A stretch of 64,000 nucleotides of DNA from Prorocentrum cordatum (GCA_963575745.1 CAUYUJ010003958.1:358658-422657), one strand, 5' to 3'; positions 1 through 9,190 are shown, counted from the first letter of the stretch. Program-made: numbers and translations. The notes: generated by a model not told the origin, from the sequence alone.

Positions 1-2
1 GC

Positions 3-1100
3 AAGGAGGCAGGCCATTTCTGGAGAAAGTTGGGGATGCGTGAGAAGGTCGCCGCCGCAGTAGCGGAGGTCGAAGAAGAGGTGCAGGCGGGGCGCTTGAG
101 ATGGACTTACAAAGACATCATGCGATTGGTCCTCCCGCACCCTCGACGCGGCCACTGCGACGACGTGTTCGCAAACCTTGGAGACGACGCGGCTCTGGAC
201 GAGGGCGACAAGATTTGGCATGGCATGGAGGGGGCGGAAGACGCAGCCGAGGGTCTCCGCAGCAGCGGGGGCACTGAGGGTGGCAATTCCGTCGACGCCC
301 TCGAAGGAGATGAAGATGATGGGAGCGAGGACGACGACGGGTGGAGCGCCGCTGGCGAGTTTGACTACGAATGGGCCAATCAAAGTCTCACCGCAGCAGC
401 GGCGGGGGAGAGCGCGCTGGAGGCACCGCCTGGCCTGTCGACGTCTCGTATGGAAACTGCGGAGCAGACGTCTGAATTGATGAGAACGTATTCGTCGATC
501 GCTGAGGAGTTGCGCAGCTGGGGCGACATCGCGGGGGCCACGTTCATGGAGACGCAATTACGGAAAGAACGGAGGCGAGTGCGTGAAGTGTCGAAGGAAG
601 ATCCTGGGGTTCAGCGAGCCCTCGCAGCATACGAGGACGCCCGCGAGGCGACGCTCAGAAACGAGAAACGACAGCGGGATGTCGAGGCGCGGCGCAGAGA
701 AGAGCTAACCCGCCTGGGGGACGACGTAAAGAAAGCGCGCAAGCTGCTGAGGACACAGCAAGCCAAACTCTTAGACGCAGAGGCAGCCATAGATATCAAA
801 CACAGGATGAAGCATGTCGGGTTATCCGAGCTGGGCGCGGGCCTTCGCAGCTGCGGAGGCGCGGCGGGTCGAACGTCGAGGTGCGACGCGCTGAATCGCC
901 TTGCGATTTTGGGTTCTGGGCTTTCTGCAGCTCAGCGGTCAGATTTTGATTGGTTTCGGCGGGAATGGGACGCCGCTGGCATGGAGGACTTCGGTGGAAA
1001 GTGGCCGGGGACGTTTGCCACATGGTTGCAGAACGTCATAGACGAGTACTTGGGGGGCAACCCGAGAGCTTTCAGCATATTTGTGCACAGTGAGACGTGA
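3..1100 (+). CDS. Acidic / coiled-coil protein of unknown function, 5' partial
   Basis: The frame is open from the left edge of the window, so the true start may lie outside it; the first ATG is at 36. The predicted protein has an acidic low-complexity stretch (ALEGDEDDGSEDDDGW) near residue 95. A long charged, probably coiled-coil segment rich in Arg, Glu and Lys follows (about residues 165-265), and then a compact C-terminus ending FSIFVHSET. I recognise no catalytic motif. Two copies of the CCGCAGCAGCGG palindrome fall inside it (257-268 and 391-402) and are read in different frames (RSSG and AAAA). An EEP-like ORF lies 670 bp downstream on the same strand, so the two may belong to one gene or one element. 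Function is unknown; that it is coding rests on its length and amino-acid make-up. Confidence 0.55.
   Translation, partial: KEAGHFWRKLGMREKVAAAVAEVEEEVQAGRLRWTYKDIMRLVLPHPRRGHCDDVFANLGDDAALDEGDKIWHGMEGAEDAAEGLRSSGGTEGGNSVDALEGDEDDGSEDDDGWSAAGEFDYEWANQSLTAAAAGESALEAPPGLSTSRMETAEQTSELMRTYSSIAEELRSWGDIAGATFMETQLRKERRRVREVSKEDPGVQRALAAYEDAREATLRNEKRQRDVEARRREELTRLGDDVKKARKLLRTQQAKLLDAEAAIDIKHRMKHVGLSELGAGLRSCGGAAGRTSRCDALNRLAILGSGLSAAQRSDFDWFRREWDAAGMEDFGGKWPGTFATWLQNVIDEYLGGNPRAFSIFVHSET
257..268 (+). repeat. CCGCAGCAGCGG palindromic element, copy 1
   Basis: Perfect 12-bp core inside the first ORF, read there as Arg-Ser-Ser-Gly. The flanks add only weak pairing. Confidence 0.7.
391..402 (+). 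repeat. CCGCAGCAGCGG palindromic element, copy 2
   Basis: Perfect core inside the first ORF, read as an Ala run, so in a different frame from copy 1. There is no arm extension. Confidence 0.7.
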
Positions 1101-1442
1101 CGCCGTTTGTCTGGCTCCCTGGCGCTTGCGCTCCCTGCAGCTGGGGGCCTCTGAGAGGCGCGGCCCGCCGCAGCAGCGGCGAGGCGCGGGGTGTGAGTTC
1201 GGGCAGCAGCCACTGCTCTTCCACCTGCCTGCGACTGAGGTGCCGCGTGCGCGCGCGGACGTAGCGCAGGCCCTGCGCAGAAGAAACAGGGAGGAGGGGG
1301 GACGGGGGAGGAGGTGAGAGGAGGGGGAGAGCAGGCAGGGGGAGAAAACCACGCGGGTGTCGATCACTCCGCCCCTCCTCCTGCTCTCCCCCCTCCTTCT
1401 CCCTGATCTCTCCTGGTCATTATATCATTCCTCTCTCTATCC

Positions 1443-1474
<32 letters not shown>

Positions 1475-1482
1475 CGTCGTCC

Positions 1483-1524
<42 letters not shown>

Positions 1525-1543
1525 CTCTCTCACTATCTCCCTG

Positions 1544-1633
<90 letters not shown>

Positions 1634-1771
1634 TCTCTCTGCCCGCCCTTTCCTTCCCTATCCGCCCCGTCTTCCTCCTCTTCGCCCCGTCCCCCTCCTT
1701 CCACCGCCGTTTCGGCCCCAGGAGTTCGGCTGTGACGGCCGCCCCCCCCTGCAACGCGGGGGCAGGGGGCG
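1101..1771. other. Spacer or intron between the two left-end ORFs
   Basis: No convincing coding here. It contains one palindrome copy (core 1168-1179, arms extending to 1166-1181), a GC-rich part and a long CT tract that runs up to the EEP-like ORF. The pyrimidine tract could serve as the polypyrimidine signal of a cis- or trans-splice acceptor for the downstream gene; that is inference. Confidence 0.5.
1429..1640. repeat. (CT)n microsatellite
   Basis: About 200 bp of nearly pure CT dinucleotide with a short interruption (ttatcgtcgtccg) near 1470-1482. ORFs through it encode only Ser/Leu or Arg/Glu runs and are not genes. Confidence 0.95.
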
Positions 1772-3841
1772 ATGGCCGCGGCCACCAGCAGCAGCAGCAG
1801 CCCATTGGGCCCCGCAGCAGCGGGGCCTCGGGGCCGACTGTCGGCAGTGTTTACAGCGAAATCTGGGAAGGTTTGGCGACCTGTGGGTGGTCAGGCAGAA
1901 CCCTGGAAGGGCCCTTGGGCCCTTGTGCCAGAGGGCGCCCCCGCAGCAGCGGGGGCTGCGCCGCCTGGCGTTTCAAGCTCAGCAGCGGCGGCGCGATCAG
2001 AAGTTTCTACGATACGCACCCGCCCAGGCGACTCCGTGGTGGATCCGAGCGATGACGAAGAGCCTCAGGAAATTAGGGGCTGCAAGCCGCCCGACGACGT
2101 CGAGCGGCGCAACTGCGTTCTTCGCGACACCGTCCCGCGCGAGATCTTCTGCGAAAGAAGAGCGGCTGACGTGAACAGGCCACGGAACGACAACGTGGGC
2201 AACCTTTCCGTCCTGTTCGGGAACTGGGGCTCCATGCCGAGCGAGACCAACCACGCGGACCAGCGGCGGAGACTTGAGTTGCAGCTGCGGCATTGCCCTG
2301 CTCTCGTGGCGTGCTTTGCGGAATGTGAGGAGCAGATGGAGTCAATCCTACAGCGGCCAGGGAGACCACCGCCGCTGCAGGCGGACGCCCCCGCAGCAGC
2401 GGGGGCGTCAGCAGCGGAGGGCCAAAGCAGCAGCAGCGGTGGGCCTTTTGTCGCCCCCGCAGCAGCGATGGCGACAGCAAGAGGAAGTCGTGCTGCGAGT
2501 GTTGGCGATTGCCAACAGCTCCAGAATCGACCAGAGTACGAATACTTGACCCTGCGCGGGCGTGAGGACAAGTCCTTGTGCATCGCTGCGCGCGCAAATC
2601 TGTGTTACGCAATGCGGCTGCTCCACTGGGAAAGGAGTGTCGACGGCCACTACAAAACAGCAAAAGGGCGCAAGATGGAAGCGTTCTCGAGGATCATGGT
2701 GGTTGAGATCTACTTCGATCAAACCTACGCCCACTTCGGCTCGAAAGTGCGGGTGCGCGCGGTGCACCTCCACCGCGACACGGCGAAAAATTCCAAAGGC
2801 TTCAACGAGGCTCACAAGACGTGGTGGCGGAGGTTGGCGACCATCTTGCAGGACAACAGCGTTGACATCCTTTGTGGGGATTTCAACATGGCGCTCACAC
2901 AGACGCTGCCGAGTCTTCGGGGTCTAGGCATGCGATTGGAGACGGCAGCAGCGTACTTCTGGCGCGGATTGGACGGCACTCCGTGCTTGGACAGCTGCGG
3001 CATCTTCGTTCTCAACAGGCCTGGCGAGTACACCCTGTGCTGGCCGCTGAGCGCCGTGCACGACAGAGACGAGACGGGGTTGCTCTTCGCACGCAAGTCG
3101 GTGATCGGCGAGATCGGGTACCGTAACAGAAGCAAGGCAGAGGCCCCCGCAGCAGCGGGGGCCTCCACCAGCCCATCATCGGAGCCGACGTACTGGCACC
3201 ACAGCCAGAACGGAGGCCCTGGGATGCCTTACTCTTGCTACTACCCGAAAAAAGACGCCCGCGAGCACCTCCAGGATTTACTGTCTCAGTCAGAGGAATG
3301 CCAACGCAAGATCCAAGAGAAGGAGCGTGAGAAACTGAGGCGCGCCGAGGCTGAGGCTAGAGGGGACCACCGCTTCTCTAGTAATCGCGAGGTGACCCTC
3401 TTCCGCGCGTTGCAGAAGACGTTCCCGCCAGAGACCGTGGAGGTGGAGGGGCGCTGGCACGGCGGCGCCCACTGCCCTCTCCTGTTCCAAATGCGCATGG
3501 CCAGCGTGCGTTCGCAGGGGAGGAAGCAGGAGAGAGCCAAAGAGAAGAAGGACAGGCGCGCCCAGAAACAGCTGGCAGCTGCGCTCAGGGCGCCGCTGCC
3601 GCCCGAGCAGCACGGACCCGAGCGCCAGGCACCAGAGCAGCACAGCGAGAGGGACGAGCAAGACGAGCGCGCCCAACAGGCGTGGCGCCCACCAAGATGG
3701 GCAGACGAAAACGCGGACGACGGCCGCGACAGGCCCGCGGCTGGCGATGGAAGGTCGCGGCGGGGGGTTGAAAGGGGGAGGGAGGGAGAGGGAGGGTGGA
3801 GCACGGGGAGGGCAGGAGGGAGGAGAGGGAATGAGGAATAG
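1772..3841 (+). CDS. Endonuclease/exonuclease/phosphatase (EEP)-like protein
   Basis: The 689-aa ORF has an N-terminal Ala/Ser/Pro-rich region. An EEP-like beta strand follows (NLSVLFGNWGSM, about residues 143-154), then VDILCGDFNMAL near residue 370, which matches the GDFN metal-binding motif of the APE/LINE endonuclease superfamily. DSCGIF lies near 406, a Lys/Glu-rich helix near 495-545, and a late GRWHGGAHCPLLF segment sits where the family has its S/G-x-H motif. Palindromic elements encoding APAAAGA interrupt the protein near residues 13, 56, 205 and 457. The last ~40 codons are Gly/Arg-rich low complexity and may be read-through into an intron. It may be a host DNase-like gene or the nuclease ORF of a transposon; no RT lies next to it on this strand. 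EEP fold is likely; the role is unknown. Confidence 0.6.
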   Translation: MAAATSSSSSPLGPAAAGPRGRLSAVFTAKSGKVWRPVGGQAEPWKGPWALVPEGAPAAAGAAPPGVSSSAAAARSEVSTIRTRPGDSVVDPSDDEEPQEIRGCKPPDDVERRNCVLRDTVPREIFCERRAADVNRPRNDNVGNLSVLFGNWGSMPSETNHADQRRRLELQLRHCPALVACFAECEEQMESILQRPGRPPPLQADAPAAAGASAAEGQSSSSGGPFVAPAAAMATARGSRAASVGDCQQLQNRPEYEYLTLRGREDKSLCIAARANLCYAMRLLHWERSVDGHYKTAKGRKMEAFSRIMVVEIYFDQTYAHFGSKVRVRAVHLHRDTAKNSKGFNEAHKTWWRRLATILQDNSVDILCGDFNMALTQTLPSLRGLGMRLETAAAYFWRGLDGTPCLDSCGIFVLNRPGEYTLCWPLSAVHDRDETGLLFARKSVIGEIGYRNRSKAEAPAAAGASTSPSSEPTYWHHSQNGGPGMPYSCYYPKKDAREHLQDLLSQSEECQRKIQEKEREKLRRAEAEARGDHRFSSNREVTLFRALQKTFPPETVEVEGRWHGGAHCPLLFQMRMASVRSQGRKQERAKEKKDRRAQKQLAAALRAPLPPEQHGPERQAPEQHSERDEQDERAQQAWRPPRWADENADDGRDRPAAGDGRSRRGVERGREGEGGWSTGRAGGRRGNEE
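1808..1827 (+). repeat. CCGCAGCAGCGG palindromic element, copy 4
   Basis: 20 bp: 8-bp arms around an AGCA loop. It is read as Pro-Ala-Ala-Ala-Gly in the EEP-like ORF. Confidence 0.75.
1937..1956 (+). repeat. CCGCAGCAGCGG palindromic element, copy 5
   Basis: 20 bp with perfect 8-bp arms (GCCCCCGC and its complement) around AGCA. It is read as APAAAGA. Confidence 0.8.
2384..2409 (+). repeat. CCGCAGCAGCGG palindromic element, copy 6, 11-bp arms
   Basis: 26-bp perfect hairpin: arm GACGCCCCCGC, loop AGCA, then the exact complementary arm. It is read as DAPAAAGAS. A degenerate copy follows at 2457-2468, with one core mismatch. Confidence 0.85.
3140..3165 (+). repeat. CCGCAGCAGCGG palindromic element, copy 7, 11-bp arms
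   Basis: 26-bp perfect hairpin: arm GAGGCCCCCGC, loop AGCA, exact complementary arm. The outer arm bases differ from copy 6 on both sides so that pairing is kept. It is read as EAPAAAGAS. Confidence 0.85.
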
Positions 3842-3941
3842 GCTGAGCAGGACGAGGGATGACATAAGGAAATGAGTGTCGGGAAGGGGCGGGAGTTGAC
3901 AGGGAGGGGATAATTATAGAAATAATTATTTATCACCCCCA

Positions 3942-4382
3942 AGGTGGCAGCCGACCCCGCAGTGCCCATCTCCAGGGCCTGCGCCGCTGGAGCAGCGAGG
4001 GCAGCGCGGCGCCGCCAGCTACATCTCGGACGCGATCGCTGCCCTCGGCCACGAGCCGCCAGAGCCCCCGCAGCAGCGGAGGCCACAGACGCCACGGCAG
4101 CAACCAACAGACGGGGAGTGGCGCAGGGATGAGTGGTGGCGCACCAAGGAGGGCGAGGAGCGCGAGTGGCAACAGCCGAGCGGCGAGGCTTCCTCGCTGC
4201 AGGACCGCATGGTCGACTCCGCCTGGCGCGACATGCAAGTTGCATTCGGCAGCGACCAACGCCCCAGTGACTGGTGGAGCAGCCACAGTGGGTGGAGTAG
4301 CGGCCAGGGGCACTGGGAGGCCACGAATTGGAGGTGGGTCGAACACCCCCCCGAAACCAATCCCTGGGAAAAACTTAGCTGA
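3942..4382 (+). CDS. Exon-like Trp-rich ORF, possible C-terminal exon of the EEP-like gene
   Basis: This frame has no early ATG but reads 146 codons to a TGA at 4380-4382. The composition looks like real protein. A Pro/Gln-rich part holds SYISDAIAALGHEPPEPP, followed by a Trp- and acid-rich end (DEWWRTKEGEEREW, WWSSHSGWSSGQGHWEATNW, ending NPWEKLS). The two other frames give Arg/Ala junk. The start at 3942 is only where a splice acceptor could fall (cccccaag, then gtgg). The style resembles the Gln/Arg-rich end of the upstream ORF, and the gap 3842-3941 is AT-rich and could be a short intron. A palindrome copy (core 4068-4079) is read here as PPQQRR, the third possible frame. No domain recognised. 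Confidence 0.4.
   Translation, partial: RWQPTPQCPSPGPAPLEQRGQRGAASYISDAIAALGHEPPEPPQQRRPQTPRQQPTDGEWRRDEWWRTKEGEEREWQQPSGEASSLQDRMVDSAWRDMQVAFGSDQRPSDWWSSHSGWSSGQGHWEATNWRWVEHPPETNPWEKLS
4068..4079 (+). repeat. CCGCAGCAGCGG palindromic element, copy 8
   Basis: Perfect core, with an imperfect outer stem to 4064-4083. It is read as Pro-Gln-Gln-Arg. Confidence 0.7.
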
Positions 4383-4401
4383 ACCATCGCACAGGAGCCG
4401 C

Positions 4402-4421
4402 CCCTCCGCAGCAGCGGAGGG
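4402..4421 (+). repeat. CCGCAGCAGCGG palindromic element, copy 9
   Basis: 20-bp hairpin with 8-bp arms (CCCTCCGC and complement) around AGCA. The arm differs from the other copies on both sides of the loop. Confidence 0.8.
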
Positions 4422-4445
4422 AGGCCTCATCGGCCGAACGTCGAC

Positions 4446-4463
4446 CCTCCGCAGCAGCGGAGG
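4446..4463 (+). repeat. CCGCAGCAGCGG palindromic element, copy 10
   Basis: 18-bp hairpin with 7-bp arms, only 24 bp after copy 9. The stretch 4383-4695 otherwise holds no recognisable gene. Confidence 0.8.
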
Positions 4464-4695
4464 CCTTGCCAATGCATCGTGAGCGGCGGCGACTCGCGCG
4501 CGCCGTCGTGCTCGGCGACCGCTGCCCGAGCGGAGAAGGAAAAAGAAACGGTGCTTTCATCGGTGCTGTCGTTGCCTCCTCTCCTTCATCGTTTTCTTCT
4601 CCCTCCCCCTCCAATCCCCCATCCCGCCATCACATTTTATCGTCTCCAATCGTATCGGGAGCTCCCGTGGCAGAAGAGCACCCAGAACGAGGTCC

Positions 4696-4773
4696 TCCGT
4701 GACAGGGGGGGCATCTTAGACCCCCTCTGTGACAGAGGGGGGCATCTTAGACCCCCTCTGTGACAGAGGGGGG
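4696..4773. repeat. 31-bp tandem repeat, about 2.5 units
   Basis: The unit contains GGCATCTTAGACCCCCTC followed by TGTGACAGAGGGG and is repeated almost exactly. Each unit carries an inverted pair (CCCCCTC and GAGGGGG). It directly abuts the 3' end of the minus-strand LINE. Confidence 0.85.
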
Positions 4774-4811
4774 GCCAAAAAACAAATGATCACTTTAATG
4801 CGGCTTCTGGA

Positions 4812-7431
4812 TTAAGCGTGGCGCCCCTTGCAGCAAAGCGGCCCCCCGCAGGGCCGGCCCGCGCGTTCGCCCGTGCGCAGGCGGTTCGCGCAGAGCGCCC
4901 CCGGCGGCGCCAGGTCCTGCCCCAGGAGGTCGCGCGCGGTGCTGCAGTACTCGTCGTCGCTGAAGCGCTGGCCCGCCGCCCCCGGCGTGGCCTGCTGCCA
5001 GCTGCCCGCGTGGGGCCCCCCGCAAGAGTTCAGTCTCGCCCTGTCCTCGCTCGTGCTGGAGTTGCGCAAGGCCAAAAAGGTTTTTTTGGTCAAGCCTTCG
5101 CGTCAGCTCCTTTTGCACTTTGGTGCGAGGTTGCTCGGCCAGGTCAGCCAAGGCGGGGAGGGCGCCGGCCCCCTCCCCCGGCCCGTCGCCGGGCGGCGGC
5201 AGCGGCAGCAGCAGGCGGGCGGCCCGGCAAGCGGCCGCCAGAGGCTGCTGGGCTTGCTCCAGGTCGTCCAGCGCCGCCAAGCCTGTCCGGGTCCGCACCT
5301 CGGCCAGGTTCTGCGCCCAGGAGCCCACCCACGCCGCCGGCGCGAGTTGCTCTTGGCTGCGGAGGCCCCTGCCGCCAAGGCGCAGTGGCAGTCTGCACTG
5401 TGCGCGCTGGGCCTCCGTGAGCGGGTCCAGCCGGGTCAGCTGCTGGTAGGTCGCGAGGAGCGCCTCGTCGTAGCTAGCAGCGGCGGCCGCAGTGCTCGTG
5501 GGCGGCGTGCTCCGGAGCAGGTGCGCGAGCTTGCCGCTGCAGCAGTGGCGCAAGAGCAGCGCGGCCGCCTGCCTCGCGGGCAAATGCGGGGAGGCTTCCC
5601 CCGGCAGGTCCGCGAGCTGCTCCAGGAGGGCGGACGCGCGCGTCGCCACGCCCGCGCAGTGGTCCGCCGCGTAGCCAGCTGTTCCCAGGGGCACCCGGCG
5701 CTCGCCCAGGGCGTCTGGGAGGCCGCCGGGCGGCGGCGCGTGGAGCGGCGCCCCTGCCAGCGTGAGCCCCTGTGGCTGCCAGTAGTCTTCCAGGCCCTGG
5801 GGGCGCTCCCCTCCGGCAGGCCAGGCCTGTGCCTTGGTGGGCTGCAGCGCGAGGCCGAGGTCCCCGAGGGCGCGCTGCGCGGCGGGCAGTACCTGGTCCG
5901 CCAGAGCGGCCGGAACGACCACGGTGGTGTCGTCCAGGTAGGCCAGGGCGCGCACGTCCCCGGCCGGCAGCCCTGCGCGCTCCGCCGCTCCCTTCAGCTC
6001 CTCCTCCGGTCTGCGCAGTTGGGGCCTCGCGCCGCAGGCGTAGAGGAGCGGGGCCAGCGGGTCGCCCTGGTCCACGCCGCTCGTGGCCGTGAGGCGGCGG
6101 CAGCGGCCGCGGCCGTCCCAGTAGAGATACTGGGAGGTGCGGCGGCAGAACAGCTCCGCGAAGGGGAGCAGGGAGGGGTCCGTGGCCTCCAGCTCGGCGA
6201 GGCAGGCAGCGCGGTCCACCGAGCCGTAGGCGTTCTTGGCGTCCAGGGCCACAAGAACCGGGTCGGGGCGGGATTCTGCGATTGCTCGCGCTGTGTGTGC
6301 CAGTAGTTCCGTCCCGGCCGCCGTGCCCACGGCGAACTGGTTTTTGCCGAGGCTCGCCGCGAGCTCCTGCTTCCGGGGCTGCAGTAGCGCGCGCCCCACC
6401 AGTCGCCGGAGGATGTTCGGCGCCGCGATGGGCCGAACCCCGCCCGTCGGCTTCCAGAGCGGCGTGAGTCGGGAGAGGGCGAGTGCGGCCGCCGCGCTCT
6501 CGGGGACGCGGCCGAGCGAAATCTGGTCGCATACCCCGCAGAGTGCGTCCAGGGCGCCAGGGTCCGCCAGGGCTGCCCTCCAGTGCTCGTAGCGCCCTCC
6601 GCCAGCCGCCGCCCCGCTGCCCTTGGGGCTCGCCCGGATGGCTTTCTTGAGCGCCCGGTGGCTCAGTGGCGGCGCCGGCGCGGGCCCCCCCGGCCCCCGC
6701 GCGCGCGCGGCCAGCGGCTCCGCGGGCCGCGGCTGGAGGAGCGTCTGCAGCTGGTCCCCAGTCTCCTCTGTGAGCGGGGCGAGTCCTGGGCTCGCCAGTA
6801 GCGCGGCTGCTCTCGAGTACTCTTCGTTAAGAGCTTTGCGGGTTACTTCGTCCGCCAGGTAGCTCTCGTCCTTCTGGTCGCAGCCCCGCTCCCGGCGCGC
6901 GCGGGCGAGCCGGCGCGTGTGCCCGTCGGCCTCTTGCAGGAGCTCCTCCCAGGCCCCCCTGTGAAGCTTGGAGCAGCGCTCGCGGACCAGCTGGGCTCGG
7001 TCCTGCTCGTAGCTGTCCGGCTGCCGCCGCTGCCGGCAGCCCCGAGCGCGCGGCGGGGCCGCGAAGAGCAGCCGCTCGCGGAGCAGGAGGAGCTTCCACG
7101 CCCGCTCCTCCTCCCTGCCGCCAGGCGCCGCCTGGAGCACGGCGCGGCAGATCTCCGCCGTGGTCTGCGCCGCTGCGGCCCGCGCCCCGTTGGGCACGTA
7201 GCGGAGCGTGGGGCAGTCGATCATGAACTCCTTGTTCAAGTCGAGCCCGTCCAGTTCCGCCCAGCAGGCTGCCCCCAGGTCCGGAGAGGCGGCGGAGGCG
7301 CCTGCGCGGCTGGGCCATGGCGCCGCAGGGCCAGCGGCGGGCCCGGCGGGGGCGGTGGGCCCGGCGGGCGGGCCCGGCGGGCGCGGCCGCCGCTGCAGGG
7401 GCGGCCGCGGGGGCGGCAGCGCCAGCGCCAT
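4812..7431 (-). pseudogene. LINE-1 reverse transcriptase region
   Basis: An 878-codon minus frame (start 7431) carries the RT core. The palm A motif VALDAKNAYGSVDR lies at about 6215-6257, the B motif GVDQGDPLAPLLYA at about 6038-6080, and the catalytic YLDD at 5929-5940, preceded by a fingers motif (LWKPTGGVRPIAAPNILRR). Near 5081-5087 a T7 run (A7 on the coding strand) marks a frameshift. The continuing coding frame is the one at 4812-5093 (RARLNSCGGPHAGSW, then FSDDEYCSTARDLLG), ending in a Cys-rich CANRLRTGERAGRPCG segment. RT residues are intact, but the break and the missing C-terminus make it non-functional. Confidence 0.75.
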
Positions 7432-8806
7432 GCCCGGCGCCCGCAGCAGCGGCGGCCGCGGCGCCGGCAGGCGGCGCCGCGGCGGGGGCCGCGGCGGCCG
7501 CGGCGGCAGCCTTGGCGCAGCTCCGGCAGAGGAGCTGGTCGCAGTCGTCGCAGTGCTGGAACCAGCCGCCAGGCCCGGCCCCCCCGCGGCAGCCAGCGCA
7601 GGTGCCCGTCTCGCCGCGCCGCGGCCGCACTGTGTGCAGAGGCCCCAGGCAGGCCGGGCAAGGCAGCGCCCCCTCCGCCAGCGGCCCCGGGTGGCTCGCC
7701 TCGCCGACGCGGACGCCGGCGTAGCCGCAGCGCCGCATCAGCGGCTGCGGCTTCTTGCCGGGCTGCCAGCGCCCGGAGCCCGGGCAGGCGGCCGGCCCGC
7801 GGCTGGTCGGCGGCCCGCGGCCGCCTCCCGGCGAGCCCCCTGCAGGCGGCGAGCAGCCCGGAGCAAGGCCTCCTCGTCGTCCGCCCCTGCTCTGTCGAGT
7901 GCTCCGAGGAGGGCGTCTTCCTCGAGGTCCCCCTCCTCCTGCTCCTCCTCGTGGAGGTCGTGCCAGTCCCTCCGGGCGCCCTGCGCGTCGCCGAGCTCGG
8001 CGTCCAGGTCCGGCGGGGGCTCCGGCGGCGCGGCGGCCGCCAGCGCGGCGTGCGCGGCGGCCATTGCCGCCAGCAGCGGCTCCGGCGCCCCCTCCCAGGC
8101 TCTGCCCCCTCTCTCCAGCCTGTCCAGGAGCTCGCGCGTGGCCCGCGCCAGCTCGGGGAGGTCCGCGTCGGCCCCCGCCAGGGCGGCCGCCCGGGCCGCC
8201 GCCGCCTGCTGCGCTGCGTCTTCCGCGCGGGCTGCGGCTTCGGCTTCGGCAGCCCTCTCCCGGGCGTCCTCGAGGCGGCGCGCTGCGCGGCCTCCAGCGC
8301 TTCTTCCGCCGCGCGCGCCGCAGCCGCCGCCCGCTCCGCCGCCGCCCGCAGGTTGCCCAGGCGGTCGTCGTCGCGGCGCTCCGCCCGGCGCTGCCGGGCG
8401 GCGCGCCCCTCCGCCAGGAGCGGCTGCAAGGCCTCTGCAGGGGCCCCAGCTCGCCGCGCCGCGGCGGCCGCCTGGCGGAAGGCTTCGGCTTGGGCCCCTG
8501 GCCGGGGGCCGCGGCCGCCGGCAGGGCCGGCCAAGCGGCGGCGGCGCCGCCGCCGCCCTCTGGCGCCCGGGGCGGCGGGGGGCAGGCCGCTGGTGCTCCG
8601 GCGCGGGCCGCGGAGCACCCCCGGCAGGCCTGCCGGTTGTCGAAATTTGTGGTGCCGCAGCCGCAGCGCCACTCTGTGCGGCGAGCCGGCGGCGGCTGCC
8701 GGCCCCGCTGCGCGCCCCCAGTGCCGAGGAGGCTGCGCAGGAGGTCCAGCTCCGGATGGGCCTGGCGGCCGCGTCGCCCGCGGGGCGGGACGACCTGCCA
8801 TGCCAT
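7290..8806 (-). pseudogene. LINE-1 N-terminal region: zinc fingers and coiled coil
   Basis: From the minus ATG at 8806 the protein begins with a RanBP2-like zinc finger (WRCGCGTTNFDNRQACRGC). The frame changes near 8505 into an Ala/Glu/Arg helix (EAFRQAAAAARRAGAPAEAL). It changes again near 8280 into another helix (DARERAAEAEAAARAEDAAQ) and an acidic segment (HDLHEEEQEEGDLEEDALLG), and again near 7790 into RCGYAGVRVGEASHPGP. That is followed by a Cys-rich segment (CPACLGPLHT, CAGCRGG, HCDDCDQLLCRSCA) typical of zinc binding. A last change near 7290 leads to the RT frame. Such parts would bind nucleic acid in the retrotransposition complex; this copy cannot be translated as one protein. Confidence 0.65.
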
Positions 8807-8949
8807 GGCACCGAGGGGGGAGAGCAGGCGATCGATTCAGGCCTCCCCCGGAACGCTTTCGGCGAGGAAGCTGCGTGCCGAGAGGGTGAGGGAAAGGGAG
8901 TGCGAGAGCAGGGAGGGCTCCGGCCGGGCTGCCGAGGTCGGAAAACCCT

Positions 8950-9190
8950 CGACCCTCCTCCTCCTCCTCCTCCTCCTTCCTCCTCCTCCTCCTCCCCCCC
9001 TCCCCCTCCCCTCCTCCTCCTCTACATTCTGCTCCTGCTCCGTCGTTTCACGTATCCTGCGTTCTCTTTTCTCATTAGGGAAGATGGCGGTTGGGAATCG
9101 CTCCTTTTCGTTCTCTTCCTCCTCTCCTCCTCCTCCTCCTCCTCCTCCTCCTCCTCCTCCTCCTCCTCTGCCTCCTCGTTCCCCCCTTTC
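8950..9190. repeat. (TCC)n microsatellite blocks flanking a unique core
   Basis: TCC runs at about 8955-9020 and 9116-9175. Reading frames here give only Pro, Ser or Leu runs. A further TCC run lies at 9599-9640 and mixed TCC/TCA at 9682-9740. No gene seen in 8812-9838. Confidence 0.9.
9022..9125 (+). repeat. ~100-bp duplicated segment, copy 1
   Basis: Contains CTGCTCCTGCTCCG, TTTCACGTATCCTGCGTTCT and GGCGGTTGGGAATCGCTCC. The same order recurs at 13694-13795 with few differences, again between TCC runs. Confidence 0.85.

Larger units (their letters stand above)
4795..8811 (-). mobile_element. R2-like LINE copy (LINE-1), frameshifted, C-terminal end missing
   Basis: Read on minus, the element runs: zinc-finger N-terminus, Ala/Glu-rich coiled coil, the VGEASHPGP motif that I associate with dinoflagellate LINE proteins, a second Cys-rich segment, reverse transcriptase, and a Cys/His segment that stops after GRHA. 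No EEP endonuclease lies before the RT. Together with the Cys-rich ends, this suggests an R2-type element whose C-terminal restriction-like endonuclease would follow the point where this copy ends. At least five frame changes are needed to read it through, so it is dead, or the assembly carries indels in this very GC-rich DNA. Confidence 0.75.
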
